Part shown: one piece after another, positions 48,049 through 56,903 of the stretch
Numbering within the stretch: the stretch's first letter is position 1
Layout: every line of letters begins with the position of its first letter
Assembly: GCF_030271165.1 (NCBI RefSeq)
Contig: NZ_JASSZH010000005.1
Location: 1-64,000 of the forward strand
Direction: 5' to 3'
Origin: Psychromicrobium xiongbiense
GTDB lineage: Bacteria > Actinomycetota > Actinomycetes > Actinomycetales > Micrococcaceae
DNA: 64,000 nt
The notes under the pieces: model-generated
The model's input: the letters and a program-made list of their open reading frames with translations, nothing else
Told to the model about the DNA's origin: nothing
Database searches by the model: none
Program-made: the position numbers and the translations under genes

Positions 48049-49498
48049 TCCACGGGGATTTTTGAAAGTCCGGGAACGGCAGACCCAGCCTCGCCGTCCG
48101 GTGCCGGTGCGCATCATGGACTGGAAAGAGGTCTATGAAGCACAGGAAAAAGGCATCCTGCGCAGCCAGGCCGGCCGTTGCATGGACTGTGGTGTGCCGT
48201 TCTGCCATCAGGGCTGCCCGCTGGGCAACCTGATTCCGGAATGGAACGATCTGACCTGGCGTGGCAAGGGTGAAGAGGCGATTGAGCGTCTGCACGCGAC
48301 GAACAACTTCCCGGAATTCACCGGGCGGCTGTGTCCTGCGCCGTGCGAGTCGTCCTGTGTGCTGGGGATCAATCAGCCCGCCGTGACGATCAAGCAGATC
48401 GAGGTCTCGATCATTGATGAGGCCTTCGACAACGACTGGGTCACGCCGTTGCCTCCTGCCCGGCTGACCGGTCATACGGTCGCCGTCGTGGGCTCCGGCC
48501 CCGCTGGACTGGCTGTTGCACAACAGCTGACCCGGATCGGTCATACCGTGGCGGTCTATGAGCGCGATGAGCGCATCGGCGGTCTGCTGCGCTATGGCAT
48601 TCCTGATTTCAAGATGGAGAAGCACCATATCGACCGTCGGCTGGAGCAGATGCGCGCCGAGGGCACCCGGTTCCGTGCTGGGGTGGAGATCGGCAAGGAC
48701 ATCTCCTGGGAGCAGCTGCGGCGCCGCTACGATGCCGTGGTGATCGCCACCGGTGCCACGGTGCCGCGTGACCTGCCCATTCCGGGCCGGGAACTGCAGG
48801 GCATTCACTTCGCCATGGACTACCTGGTTCAGGCCAATCGCGTCCAGGAGGGCGCAACCGTTGCCGACCAGATCAACGCGCGTGGCAAGCACGTCGTCAT
48901 CCTCGGTGGCGGTGATACCGGCGCAGACTGCCTCGGTACCGCACACCGTCAGCAGGCTGCCTCCGTGACGACTCTGGCGATCGGCAAGCAGCCACCGTCG
49001 GAGCGACCCGGGCATCAGCCCTGGCCCATGTTCCCCACCCTCTTCGAGGTGGCAAGCGCCCATGAAGAGGGCGGGGAACGGACGTACCTGGCTTCCACCG
49101 TGGAGTACCTGGGGGAGGACGGGGTACTGACCGGCCTGCGGATTGCCGAGACGGAATACGTTGACGGCCGCCGTTTGCCCAAGGCCGGCACCGAGCGGGA
49201 GATCCCCGCGGATCTGGTCTTCCTGTCGCTCGGCTTCACCGGTGCGGAACCGGCAGGAATCACCGAGCAGGTCGGTGCGGCCTTCGATGCCCGCGGCAAC
49301 GTGGCCCGTGATGGCCACTACATGACCGAGACGGAGGGCATTTTCGTAGCGGGCGATGCCGGTCGTGGACAGTCCCTGATCGTCTGGGCGATCGCTGAGG
49401 GCCGGGCCTGCGCCGCTGCTGTCGACGAATATCTGAGCGGGTCCACGATTCTGCCAGCACCGGTGGCCCCCACCGATGTGGCCATCAGCCCGCTGTAG
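48041..49498 (+). CDS. gltD: Glutamate synthase small subunit
   Basis: A 485-residue FAD/NADPH subunit that delivers electrons to GltB. The N-terminal 4Fe-4S Cys are in [17 protein letters not shown] near residue 47 and [12 protein letters not shown] near 97. The FAD-binding GxGxxG is [17 protein letters not shown] near 147, the NADPH site is [20 protein letters not shown] near 285, and the second FAD motif is [17 protein letters not shown]. The GTG start lies within the end of gltB. Confidence 0.97.
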
Positions 49499-49606
49499 AA
49501 GATTCCACGTTGTTCCTGGTCCGGTGCACCGATTGCTCTGGGCCGACGTCACCGAAGATTCACTGGAGAGACAACTCCAGGTCATATGAGCACAACCCGC
49601 TCAAGT

Positions 49607-49621
49607 TAAGGTAGGGATATG
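49607..49621 (+). promoter_or_regulatory. -10 box and leaderless start of pyk
   Basis: TAAGGT (49607-49612), 6 nt, then ATG at 49619, with no ribosome site. It predicts that a major glycolytic gene is read from a leaderless mRNA. Confidence 0.55.
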
Positions 49622-51094
49622 AGACGCGCGAAGATCGTGGCAACTTTTGGCCCGGCCATCTCCAGCTATGAGAACACCCTTGCGGTGCTCGAAGCCGGCG
49701 TGGACGTGGCACGAATGAACATGAGCCATGGCGACTATTCGGTTCACACGGGGACCTACGAAAACGTCCGCAAGGCGGCCGGGGTACTCGGCAAGCCGGT
49801 GGCGATCATGGCTGACCTCCAGGGACCGAAGATTCGCCTGGGACGCTTTGAGAACGGGCCGCACCTGGTGGTTCCGGGAGATGTCTTCACCATCACCACC
49901 GAAGACGTGGTGGGCACGAAGGATATTTGCTCCACCACGCTCAAGAGCCTGACCGAAGACGTGAAGGTCGGCGACACCCTGCTGATCGACGATGGCAAGG
50001 TTTCCCTGATCGCAACCGCTGTGGACGCCGTCAAGGTGGTCACTGAAGTGGTGGTGGGCGGAATGCTTTCCAACAACAAGGGCATCAACCTGCCCGGCGT
50101 AGCGGTCAACGTTCCGGCGTTGAGCGAAAAGGACGAGGACGATCTGCGCTGGGCCATCGGCCGTGGCGTTGACCTGATCGCTCTCTCCTTCGTCCGGGAT
50201 GCCTCGGACATCAACCGCGTGCACGAGATCATGGACGAAGAAGGCCGCCGGGTGCCGGTGATCGCCAAGATCGAGAAGCCGCAGGCGGTTGAACACCTGC
50301 ACGAGATCATTGACTCCTTCGATGCCATCATGGTGGCCCGTGGTGACCTCGGTGTGGAGCTTCCTCTGGAGGAAGTACCGATCGTGCAGAAGAAGGCCAT
50401 TGAACTGGCGCGTCGCTGGGCCAAGCCGGTCATTGTGGCGACTCAGGTGCTCGAGTCGATGATTGACAACCCGCGTCCGACCCGCGCCGAGGCCTCTGAC
50501 TGCGCCAACGCCGTGCTCGATGGCGCGGATGCCGTCATGCTCTCCGGTGAGACCAGTGTGGGCAAGTACCCGATCGTCACCGTGCAGACCATGGCGAAGA
50601 TCATTGAGTCGACCGAACGGCACGGGTTGGAGCGCATCCCACCGCTGGGCAGCAACCCCAAGACCCGTGGTGGCGCCATCACCAAGGCTGCCGTGGTGAT
50701 TGCCGATCAGCTCGATGCGAAGTACATCTGCACCTTCACCCAGTCCGGTGATTCCGCGCGGCGGCTGTCCCGTCTGCGCCCGGTCCGCCCGATTCTGGCG
50801 TTCACCCCGGACGAACGGGTCTGGAACCAGCTGTCGCTGACCTGGGGCATCCAGCCGATCCAGGTTCCGATGGTGCGCCATACCGATGAGATGACCGAAC
50901 AGGTGGACACCATCCTGCTGGAGAAGCACCTGGTAGAGCTGGGCGAAGAGGTCGTCATCGCTGCCGGTTCACCTCCTGGACAGGCCGGCTCGACGAACTC
51001 GGTCAAGGTCCACAAGGTCGGTGATCTGGCCGATTTCTCGGAGACCGGACGCAGCAACCGCGAGAAGGTCGGCTTCTGGGGCTCCGGCTCCTGA
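49619..51094 (+). CDS. pyk: Pyruvate kinase
   Basis: A 491-residue glycolytic enzyme converting PEP and ADP to pyruvate and ATP. RRAKIVATFGPAISSYENTL, DVARMNMSHGDY, IMADLQGPKIRLGRF, VIAKIEKPQAVEHLHEIIDS near residue 218 (catalytic Lys), VMVARGDLGVELPLEEVPIV and ATQVLESMIDNPRPTRAEAS are all intact. The C-terminal regulatory domain has VTKAAVVIADQ-like GGAITKAAVVIADQL and TQSGDSARRLSRLRP. Convergent with pdtaR across a very strong hairpin. Confidence 0.97.
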   Translation: MRRAKIVATFGPAISSYENTLAVLEAGVDVARMNMSHGDYSVHTGTYENVRKAAGVLGKPVAIMADLQGPKIRLGRFENGPHLVVPGDVFTITTEDVVGTKDICSTTLKSLTEDVKVGDTLLIDDGKVSLIATAVDAVKVVTEVVVGGMLSNNKGINLPGVAVNVPALSEKDEDDLRWAIGRGVDLIALSFVRDASDINRVHEIMDEEGRRVPVIAKIEKPQAVEHLHEIIDSFDAIMVARGDLGVELPLEEVPIVQKKAIELARRWAKPVIVATQVLESMIDNPRPTRAEASDCANAVLDGADAVMLSGETSVGKYPIVTVQTMAKIIESTERHGLERIPPLGSNPKTRGGAITKAAVVIADQLDAKYICTFTQSGDSARRLSRLRPVRPILAFTPDERVWNQLSLTWGIQPIQVPMVRHTDEMTEQVDTILLEKHLVELGEEVVIAAGSPPGQAGSTNSVKVHKVGDLADFSETGRSNREKVGFWGSGS

Positions 51095-51121
51095 GTCTGG
51101 CTTCCTGACGGGCGGACCAGT

Positions 51122-51177
51122 CTTAACGCCGATGGCGGGCACTCACCGTGTGGTGAGTGCCCGCCATCGGCGTTAAG
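51122..51177. terminator. Bidirectional terminator between pyk and pdtaR
   Basis: A perfect 26-bp stem (51122-51147 against 51152-51177) with a 4-nt loop lies between the two convergent genes and abuts the pdtaR stop. There is no T-run on either side. It is the longest perfect inverted repeat seen in the window. Confidence 0.85.
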
Positions 51178-51783
51178 TCAGTTGACCTGGCTGATGATGG
51201 TCTCTGCGACCTCCCGCATGCTGAGTCTGCGATCCATGGAAGTCTTCTGGATCCAGCGGAACGCCTCGGGCTCGGTGAGACCCATTTTGGTGATCAGCAG
51301 CGACTTGGCGCGCTCGACGAGTTTGCGGGTCTCGAAACGGTCCTGGAGGTCAGTGACCTCAGCTTCCAGGGCCTTGATCTCCTGATAGCGGGAGAGTGCG
51401 ATTTCGAGCGCGGGGATCAGGTCCGCGGGCGTGAAGGGCTTGACGACGTAGGCCATGGCACCAGCCTCGCTGGCGCGCTCGACGAGCTCCTTCTGGCTGA
51501 AGGCGGTGAGCAGCACCACCGGTGCGATACGTTCTTTGGCGATCGTCTCTGCGGCGCTGATGCCATCCAGGATGGGCATTTTGACGTCCATCAGGACCAG
51601 ATCGGGTGTGAGTTCGCGGGCGAGTTCAATGGCCTTCTCGCCGTTGTCAGCCTCCCCGACCACGTCATAACCCTCGCCGCGCAGAATCTCGATGATATCG
51701 AGGCGGATGAGCGTCTCGTCCTCCGCGACGACGACGCGTCGCGCGAGCGCCTGGGGGTTGGGCGATTCTTGGGGTTCAGACAC
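51178..51783 (-). CDS. pdtaR: ANTAR-domain response regulator (PdtaR-like)
   Basis: A protein of about 201 residues. The receiver domain (about 10-125) has VVVAEDETLIRLDI, phospho-Asp in LVLMDVKMPILDGI near residue 60, LLTAFSQKELVERA and YVVKPFTPADLI. The C-terminal ANTAR RNA-binding domain (about 140-200) contains RKLVERAKSLLITKMGLTEP and EAFRWIQKTSMDRRLSM. It closely resembles mycobacterial Rv1626/PdtaR, an antiterminator controlled by a PdtaS kinase, which is not in the window. The GTG at 51783 has AAGGAG 6 nt upstream and is preferred over an ATG at 51816. TAGGCT at 51827-51822 is the likely -10 box. Confidence 0.92.
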   Translation of the reverse strand: MSEPQESPNPQALARRVVVAEDETLIRLDIIEILRGEGYDVVGEADNGEKAIELARELTPDLVLMDVKMPILDGISAAETIAKERIAPVVLLTAFSQKELVERASEAGAMAYVVKPFTPADLIPALEIALSRYQEIKALEAEVTDLQDRFETRKLVERAKSLLITKMGLTEPEAFRWIQKTSMDRRLSMREVAETIISQVN

Positions 51784-51905
51784 GTGGGTCTCCTTGTGGT
51801 GCTCAATGAGTTGCATCAATCAGCCTATCGGCATGTAAAGTAGATTTTCGCACGCGATGGTTTCCGGGAGGTTGCCGACCGAGAAAACGGCCGTCGTGGT
51901 GGTAT

Positions 51906-51987
51906 GCCCGAGTGGCGGAATTGGCAGACGCGCTGCACTCAAAATGCAGTATCGAAAGGTGTGTGGGTTCGAGTCCCACCTCGGGCA
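51906..51987 (+). tRNA. tRNA-Leu(CAA)
   Basis: An 82-nt class II tRNA. Acceptor GCCCGAG pairs with CTCGGGC; the anticodon arm CTGCA-CTCAAAA-TGCAG exposes CAA, reading leucine UUG; a long variable arm and the T arm GTGGGTTCGAGTCCCAC follow. CCA is not encoded. Its 3' 20 nt recur in degenerate form at 52910-52929, suggesting that the gene has served as an integration site. Confidence 0.97.
51968..51987 (+). repeat. Putative attachment site, tRNA-side copy
   Basis: The last 20 nt of tRNA-Leu (T loop to discriminator) match 52910-52929 at 18 of 20 positions. Site-specific integrases commonly use this part of tRNA genes. No integrase is left in the window. Confidence 0.45.
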
Positions 51988-52003
51988 CAGCGTTGTCGCA
52001 GGT

Positions 52004-52070
52004 CAGGGGCCTATTTGGCCCCTGAGTGTGGACAAAATGTTCACGGATTGGCCCCTTCGGGGGCTTTTTT
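52004..52070 (+). terminator. Two terminator hairpins after tRNA-Leu
   Basis: CAGGGGCC (52004-52011) pairs with GGCCCCTG (52017-52024). Further on, GCCCC-TTCG-GGGGC (52051-52064) is followed by TTTTTT (52065-52070), a textbook intrinsic terminator. These end the tRNA transcript. The stretch 52071-52180 shows nothing recognisable. Confidence 0.85.
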
Positions 52071-52180
52071 CGTTGGTGGGCGTTGCTGTGGCCGGAGGCC
52101 CTGATTCGGCTGGCGGAACGTGAACTCCTCAATGACGTCATTCGTTACCGGGTGGGACGGGCCGTGACTGACGATGAAGG

Positions 52181-52201
52181 TTGGTACTAATTTGGTACCA
52201 T
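52181..52201 (+). promoter_or_regulatory. Operator/promoter of the RHH-Doc pair
   Basis: Two direct copies of TTGGTAC (52181-52187 and 52192-52198) are spaced 11 bp apart, one helical turn. TACCAT (52196-52201), overlapping the second copy, stands 6 nt before the ATG at 52208 and looks like a -10 box of a leaderless mRNA. Repeats over a promoter fit autorepression by a ribbon-helix-helix antitoxin. Confidence 0.55.
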
Positions 52202-52207
52202 GGGGAT

Positions 52208-52414
52208 ATGGCGATGAATCTGCGTGTTCCCGAAGAGCTTGACCGGCGGCTTGAGCAGCTTGCCGCCGAGGAACATACCTCCAAGTCGGCGTTGCTCCTC
52301 CAGGGTGCCGAGCTGGTCCTGCAGCGCCACGCGCGCCGGCGTGAGATCGGTGCGGGCCTGGACTTCGTCATGAGCCATGACGCCGAGCTGTTGACGCGGC
52401 TTGAGGACGCATGA
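52208..52414 (+). CDS. Ribbon-helix-helix antitoxin
   Basis: A 68-residue protein with an N-terminal ribbon-helix-helix fold: AMNLRVPEELDRRLEQLAAE forms the strand and first helix, and HTSKSALLLQGAELVLQRHA the second helix. The C-terminal part (GAGLDFVMSHDAELLTRLED) would wrap the toxin. Its TGA overlaps the ATG of the Doc-like gene. It is expected to neutralise the toxin and to repress the promoter containing the TTGGTAC repeats. The ATG at 52208 is preferred to a start 27 bp upstream, which would lie inside the operator. Confidence 0.85.
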   Translation: MAMNLRVPEELDRRLEQLAAEEHTSKSALLLQGAELVLQRHARRREIGAGLDFVMSHDAELLTRLEDA

Positions 52415-52779
52415 CCGCGTACCTCGACATCGAGGACGCACTGCAGGTGATAGACGGGTACGGGTTCCACATCCGCGACATCGGCCTGCTCGCCTCGGCC
52501 TTGGCTCGGCCCGCGACAACGGTCATGGGCGCTGAGGCCTATCCTGAGTTGGCGATGAAATCGGCTGCGTTGCTGGAGTCGGTGGCCCGTTTCCATCCTC
52601 TGATTGACGGCAACAAGCGCACCGCCTGGACGCTCATGGTGTTGCTGTTGTGGATCAACGGCTGCCGCCATGACTTCACGACTGACGAGGGCTTCGACCT
52701 GGTGGTCGGAGTTGCTGCAGGCAACATCGAACTCCGGGATTCCTCGGCCGTGATCTCGAAGCATCTGGTGGAACGGTAA
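52411..52779 (+). CDS. doc: Doc-type Fic-fold toxin
   Basis: A 122-residue protein of the Doc toxin family, which phosphorylates EF-Tu in the best studied case. The Fic/Doc motif is FHPLIDGNKRTAW near residues 68-80 (catalytic His, Asp and the NKR end typical of Doc, rather than the NGR of AMP-transferring Fic proteins). YLDIEDALQVIDGYG and DIGLLASALARPATTVMG fit the family N-terminus. All key residues are present, so it may be active. It overlaps the antitoxin gene by 4 bp, as type II pairs do. It lies between tRNA-Leu and the degenerate tRNA copy. Confidence 0.9.
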   Translation: MTAYLDIEDALQVIDGYGFHIRDIGLLASALARPATTVMGAEAYPELAMKSAALLESVARFHPLIDGNKRTAWTLMVLLLWINGCRHDFTTDEGFDLVVGVAAGNIELRDSSAVISKHLVER

Positions 52780-52909
52780 GCCTGCCTCACCTTTCAGAAG
52801 AGGGCTGAGCACACCTGCCGCCCGTCAGACTCGGCCAGACTGGTATCGGAATGGGCGGTAGTCGGAATGTCTTCGGGAGTTCCCAGTGTTCGGAAGGCGT
52901 GGAACGCAC

Positions 52910-52929
52910 TTCGAGTTCCACCTCGAGCA
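52910..52929 (+). repeat. Putative attachment site, distal degenerate copy of the tRNA-Leu 3' end
   Basis: This 20-mer differs from the tRNA-Leu end at 2 positions. Similarity fades upstream, though 52884-52898 also resembles the variable arm of a leucine tRNA. GTGGAAC (52899-52905) pairs with GTTCCAC (52915-52921), a T-arm-like stem. It marks the probable right end of a small element carrying the RHH-Doc pair. The rest of 52780-52909 has no recognisable gene. Confidence 0.45.
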
Positions 52930-52940
52930 TTGCAAAACCC

Positions 52941-52976
52941 CTCGTTAGAGGGGGACTTTCGCCCTAACGAGTCCCC
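52941..52976 (+). other. Two mutually exclusive hairpins at the element border
   Basis: CTCGTTAG (52941-52948) can pair with CTAACGAG (52964-52971), or GGGGACT (52951-52957) with AGTCCCC (52970-52976). The two stems overlap, so only one can form. It lies between the distal tRNA copy and the dehydrogenase remnant. It may be a terminator remnant or a recombination structure. Confidence 0.35.
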
Positions 52977-52986
52977 AATGCCCCTC

Positions 52987-53561
52987 CGCGGGCCAGTTGT
53001 GCGTGTCGATCGAGCGGATGTACGTGCCGGACGCGCTCCTTGAGGAGTTCGCCTCCCGATTCGTCGCGGCGACGAAGCAGCTGACGGTCGGCGGTGCCTA
53101 CGACTGGTCCATGGACGTCGGCAGCCTGTCCACCCCGTCCCAGCTGGACACCGTGACTCGGCACGTCCAGGACGCCGTGGACAAAGGCGCCCGCGTCCTG
53201 GCCGGAGGACGACGCCGTCCGGATGGCAAACGACTCACCCTACGGACTCAACGCGAGCGTCTGGGGGCGCGACGGCGCCCGCGCACGTTCCGTCGCCGCG
53301 CGCCTGCACACCGGGACGGTCAACGTCAACGAGGCCTTCGCGGCGGCGTGGGGCAGCATCGATGCTCCGATGGGCGGCATGGGGGACTCCGGCGTCGGAC
53401 GTCGGCACGGAGCCGACGGGCTGCTGAAGTACACCGAGGCACAGACGATCGCCCAGCAGCGCCTGCAGGGATTCACCGCGCCGCGGGGGATGGCTCCCGA
53501 GGCCTGGGCCCGCCTCTTGACCCGGGCACTGAAAGCCCTGAAGGCTCTGAACAACAAGTAA
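52987..53561 (+). pseudogene. Succinate-semialdehyde-type aldehyde dehydrogenase remnant
   Basis: Only the C-terminal half of an aldehyde dehydrogenase remains. The frame beginning near 52987 reads AGQLCVSIERMYVPDALLEE, containing the catalytic Cys region, and continues through DKGARVLAGGR. The rest is in another frame from about 53209 (DDAVRMANDSPYGLNASVWG ... GDSGVGRRHGADGLLKYTEA) to a stop at 53561. About 40 residues between the two parts are missing, and the N-terminal half with the NAD site is absent. It resembles GabD2-type enzymes. The truncation starts within 60 bp of the degenerate tRNA end, consistent with loss during integration or excision. Confidence 0.85.
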
Positions 53562-53588
53562 CGCACGCACGAGAGATAAGGACGGACC

Positions 53589-54272
53589 ATGATCAAGCGC
53601 ATCCTGCACGTCGTCACCAATATCAGCCACTACGACGATCCGGACCACCCCACCGGCCTCTGGCTCTCCGAACTCACCCACGCCTGGGAGGTGTTCGAGG
53701 GACACGGTTTCGAGCAGGTCATCGTCAGCCCCCAGGGCGGAAAGGTGCCGTTGGAGCCCCGCTCGCTGAAGTTCCCGAGCTACGACAAATCCGCCAAGGC
53801 CTGGCACGCCGATCCCGAGCGGATGGCGCTGCTGGAGAATACGCTCAGCCCGGAGCAGGTGAACGCGGAGGACTTCGACGCGATCTACTTTACGGGCGGT
53901 CACGCGGTCATGTACGACCTCCCCGACAGCGAAGGCCTGCAAAGGCTGACCCGCGAACTGTGGGAGCAGGGCAAGGTCGTGTCCTCCGTCTGCCACGGCT
54001 ACTGCGGTCTGCTCAATGTCCGCCTCACGGACGGGACTCTGCTGGTCGACGGCAAGCACCTCACGGGTTTCGCCTGGCAGGAGGAGGTCCTCGCGCGGGT
54101 CGACAAGCTCGTGCCCTACAATGCGGAGGAGGAGATGAAGAAGCGCGGCGCCCTGTACCAGAAGGCCAAGCTGCCGTTCGTCTCCTACGCCGTCACCGAC
54201 GGCAAGCTCGTCACCGGCCAGAACCCCGGTTCCGCGAAGGAGACCGCGCAGAAGGTCGCCGCGCAGCTCTGA
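53589..54272 (+). CDS. DJ-1/PfpI family protein (type 1 glutamine amidotransferase-like)
   Basis: A 227-residue protein of the Hsp31-like branch of the DJ-1/PfpI superfamily. It starts RILHVVTNISHYDDPDHPTG, has IYFTGGHAVMYDLPDSEGLQ near 105, the nucleophile Cys in VVSSVCHGYCGLLNVRL near 140 and TGFAWQEEVLA. Relatives act as chaperones, glyoxalases or hydrolases. The frame is intact and AAGGAC precedes the ATG. It sits alone between two decayed genes, so it may have arrived with them or been kept by selection. The gap 54273-54477 after it holds no gene that I can support. Confidence 0.88.
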   Translation: MIKRILHVVTNISHYDDPDHPTGLWLSELTHAWEVFEGHGFEQVIVSPQGGKVPLEPRSLKFPSYDKSAKAWHADPERMALLENTLSPEQVNAEDFDAIYFTGGHAVMYDLPDSEGLQRLTRELWEQGKVVSSVCHGYCGLLNVRLTDGTLLVDGKHLTGFAWQEEVLARVDKLVPYNAEEEMKKRGALYQKAKLPFVSYAVTDGKLVTGQNPGSAKETAQKVAAQL

Positions 54273-54477
54273 GGCGAACATACCGGCAAGCTGAACCGTG
54301 GCCTTCGGTCCAAGCCAAAGACCGCCGACGGGCCGCTGCGACCAATCCACCGATTATGGCGCAGCTCGCCGCGATAGCCGGCGGCGGCACACGCGCAAGA
54401 CCCGCACGTCGGACAGGAGTACCCGGCACCAAGCCAAACACGAGAACTTAGTTCCCCCGGGGCCAGAAGTAACCGTC

Positions 54478-54866
54478 CTACCGGGGCCAAATAGGGTTGA
54501 CATACTCGAGCACTTCCGGCAGGCGTCCTCCGCCCCTGAGGAGGGCGCCAGCGGCATCCTGGGTTCGCTGAGCTCCTCGGAAGACCTGGCCCTCACACCC
54601 TTTGCAAAAATCGGGGTCTTTGAGTCTCGGGTGCCGATGGAACGCCTGGTCACGGAGATCGGGGACGGTATCGCCGTCGTGGGCAATTCCCTGATGGGGG
54701 GGAGGGCAAGCACGCCGGAGAGCTGTACCAGCAGGGGATCACCAAGGCCGACGGCATCGCCATTGAAGGGTCCAGCCCGGAACCGCTTACCCTGGCTGAT
54801 CGCACAGCGCCACCGCCGCGCGAAGAAGGGCTGGTCACGGCCTTCACGGAACTCGGACTGATCTGA
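54478..54866 (+). pseudogene. Broken gene of unrecognised family
   Basis: A coding-like stretch reads PGPNRVDILEHFRQ, then LGSLSSSEDLALTPFAKIGV and IGDGIAVVGNSLMGG up to about 54705. There a run of six G bases is followed by a change of frame, after which GKHAGELYQQGITKADGIAI and TAFTELGLI run to a TGA at 54864-54866. The two parts look like one protein split by a frameshift, but I do not recognise the family. No start codon with a ribosome site is visible. It lies directly upstream of the arabinofuranosidase remnant and may have belonged to the same sugar-use cluster. Confidence 0.5.
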
Positions 54867-54872
54867 CATTGA

Positions 54873-56239
<1,367 letters not shown>

Positions 56240-56243
<4 letters not shown>

Positions 56244-56824
56244 GCCTCCGCCGCCAGCTCCGCTTGAGCCCTGATCTCGCGCAGTGTCTGGGTGATCCGG
56301 GTCGGCATGCTCGGAGCCGCGGTCGGCGGAAGCCCATCGACGGGCCACCAGCGCAGGTCCCGGCTTTCGCTACTGATCACCAGCGGCGCGGTGGGGTCGG
56401 CGATGGCGGCCATCCCCACATCGAAATGAGCCCGGCAGCTGCCGAAAGCGCTGCTCAGCGGGTGCAGATCAAGGTCCCGGGGAAGCGGGGAGAGCAGCTC
56501 CAGCTGCTCCAGGCCGCTCTCCTCGCGGCATTCCCGGAGTGCGGCGGCCGCTAACGAGGCGTCATCGGGTTCCAGATGTCCACCCAGCTGGACCCAGAAG
56601 TTCCCTTTGCCGTGAAAGCACAGCAGGATCTGGCGGAAATCCGGCGAGAACACAAAGCAGCTGGCCGTCAGATGCCGGGGATCGCCCGCCCGTTCCAGGC
56701 CAGCCGCACCGGTGGTCTGAAGAAAAGTCAGATAGTCATCGCGGAGCACCCGCTGGGACTCGCTGAGCGGGCTCCAGGATTCGAGGGTCTGGCGGATGCT
56801 GGCGAGGTGGGACATCTCTCTCAT
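56240..56824 (-). CDS. NUDIX hydrolase
   Basis: A protein of about 194 residues with a NUDIX fold. The box is GGHLEPDDASLAAAALRECR followed by EESGLE near residues 80-105; it has one residue more than the strict consensus and Asp in place of the first Glu, as is seen in several actinobacterial relatives. It hydrolyses a nucleoside diphosphate linked to another group; the substrate is unknown. Two ATGs (56824 and 56815) are possible starts; neither has a strong ribosome site. It follows the MFS gene on the same strand, with a dispersed repeat in the gap. Confidence 0.85.
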
Positions 56825-56846
56825 TTCTTGCGGAATTTCTGACCGG

Positions 56847-56872
56847 TTTTTCCTGGCGGGTCTGCCTGGCAG
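56847..56872 (+). repeat. 26-nt dispersed repeat, copy 2
   Basis: Matches 24578-24603 at 24 of 26 positions, in the same orientation on the plus strand. It lies in the gap between the MFS gene and the NUDIX gene. Confidence 0.55.
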
Positions 56873-56903
56873 TGCTTTTTCGATGCCTCTTCGGTGGCGG
56901 CTT

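Noticed and set aside
52997-54451. A 484-codon open frame running through the dehydrogenase remnant and the DJ-1 gene
   Set aside because: Only its first 75 or so codons resemble a protein (the aldehyde dehydrogenase fragment). The rest is Arg/Pro-rich and antiphase to the clearly coding DJ-1 frame.
54273-54477. Possible transposase remnant after the DJ-1 gene
   Set aside because: Arg-rich translation in several frames, but no transposase motif or inverted repeat could be seen.
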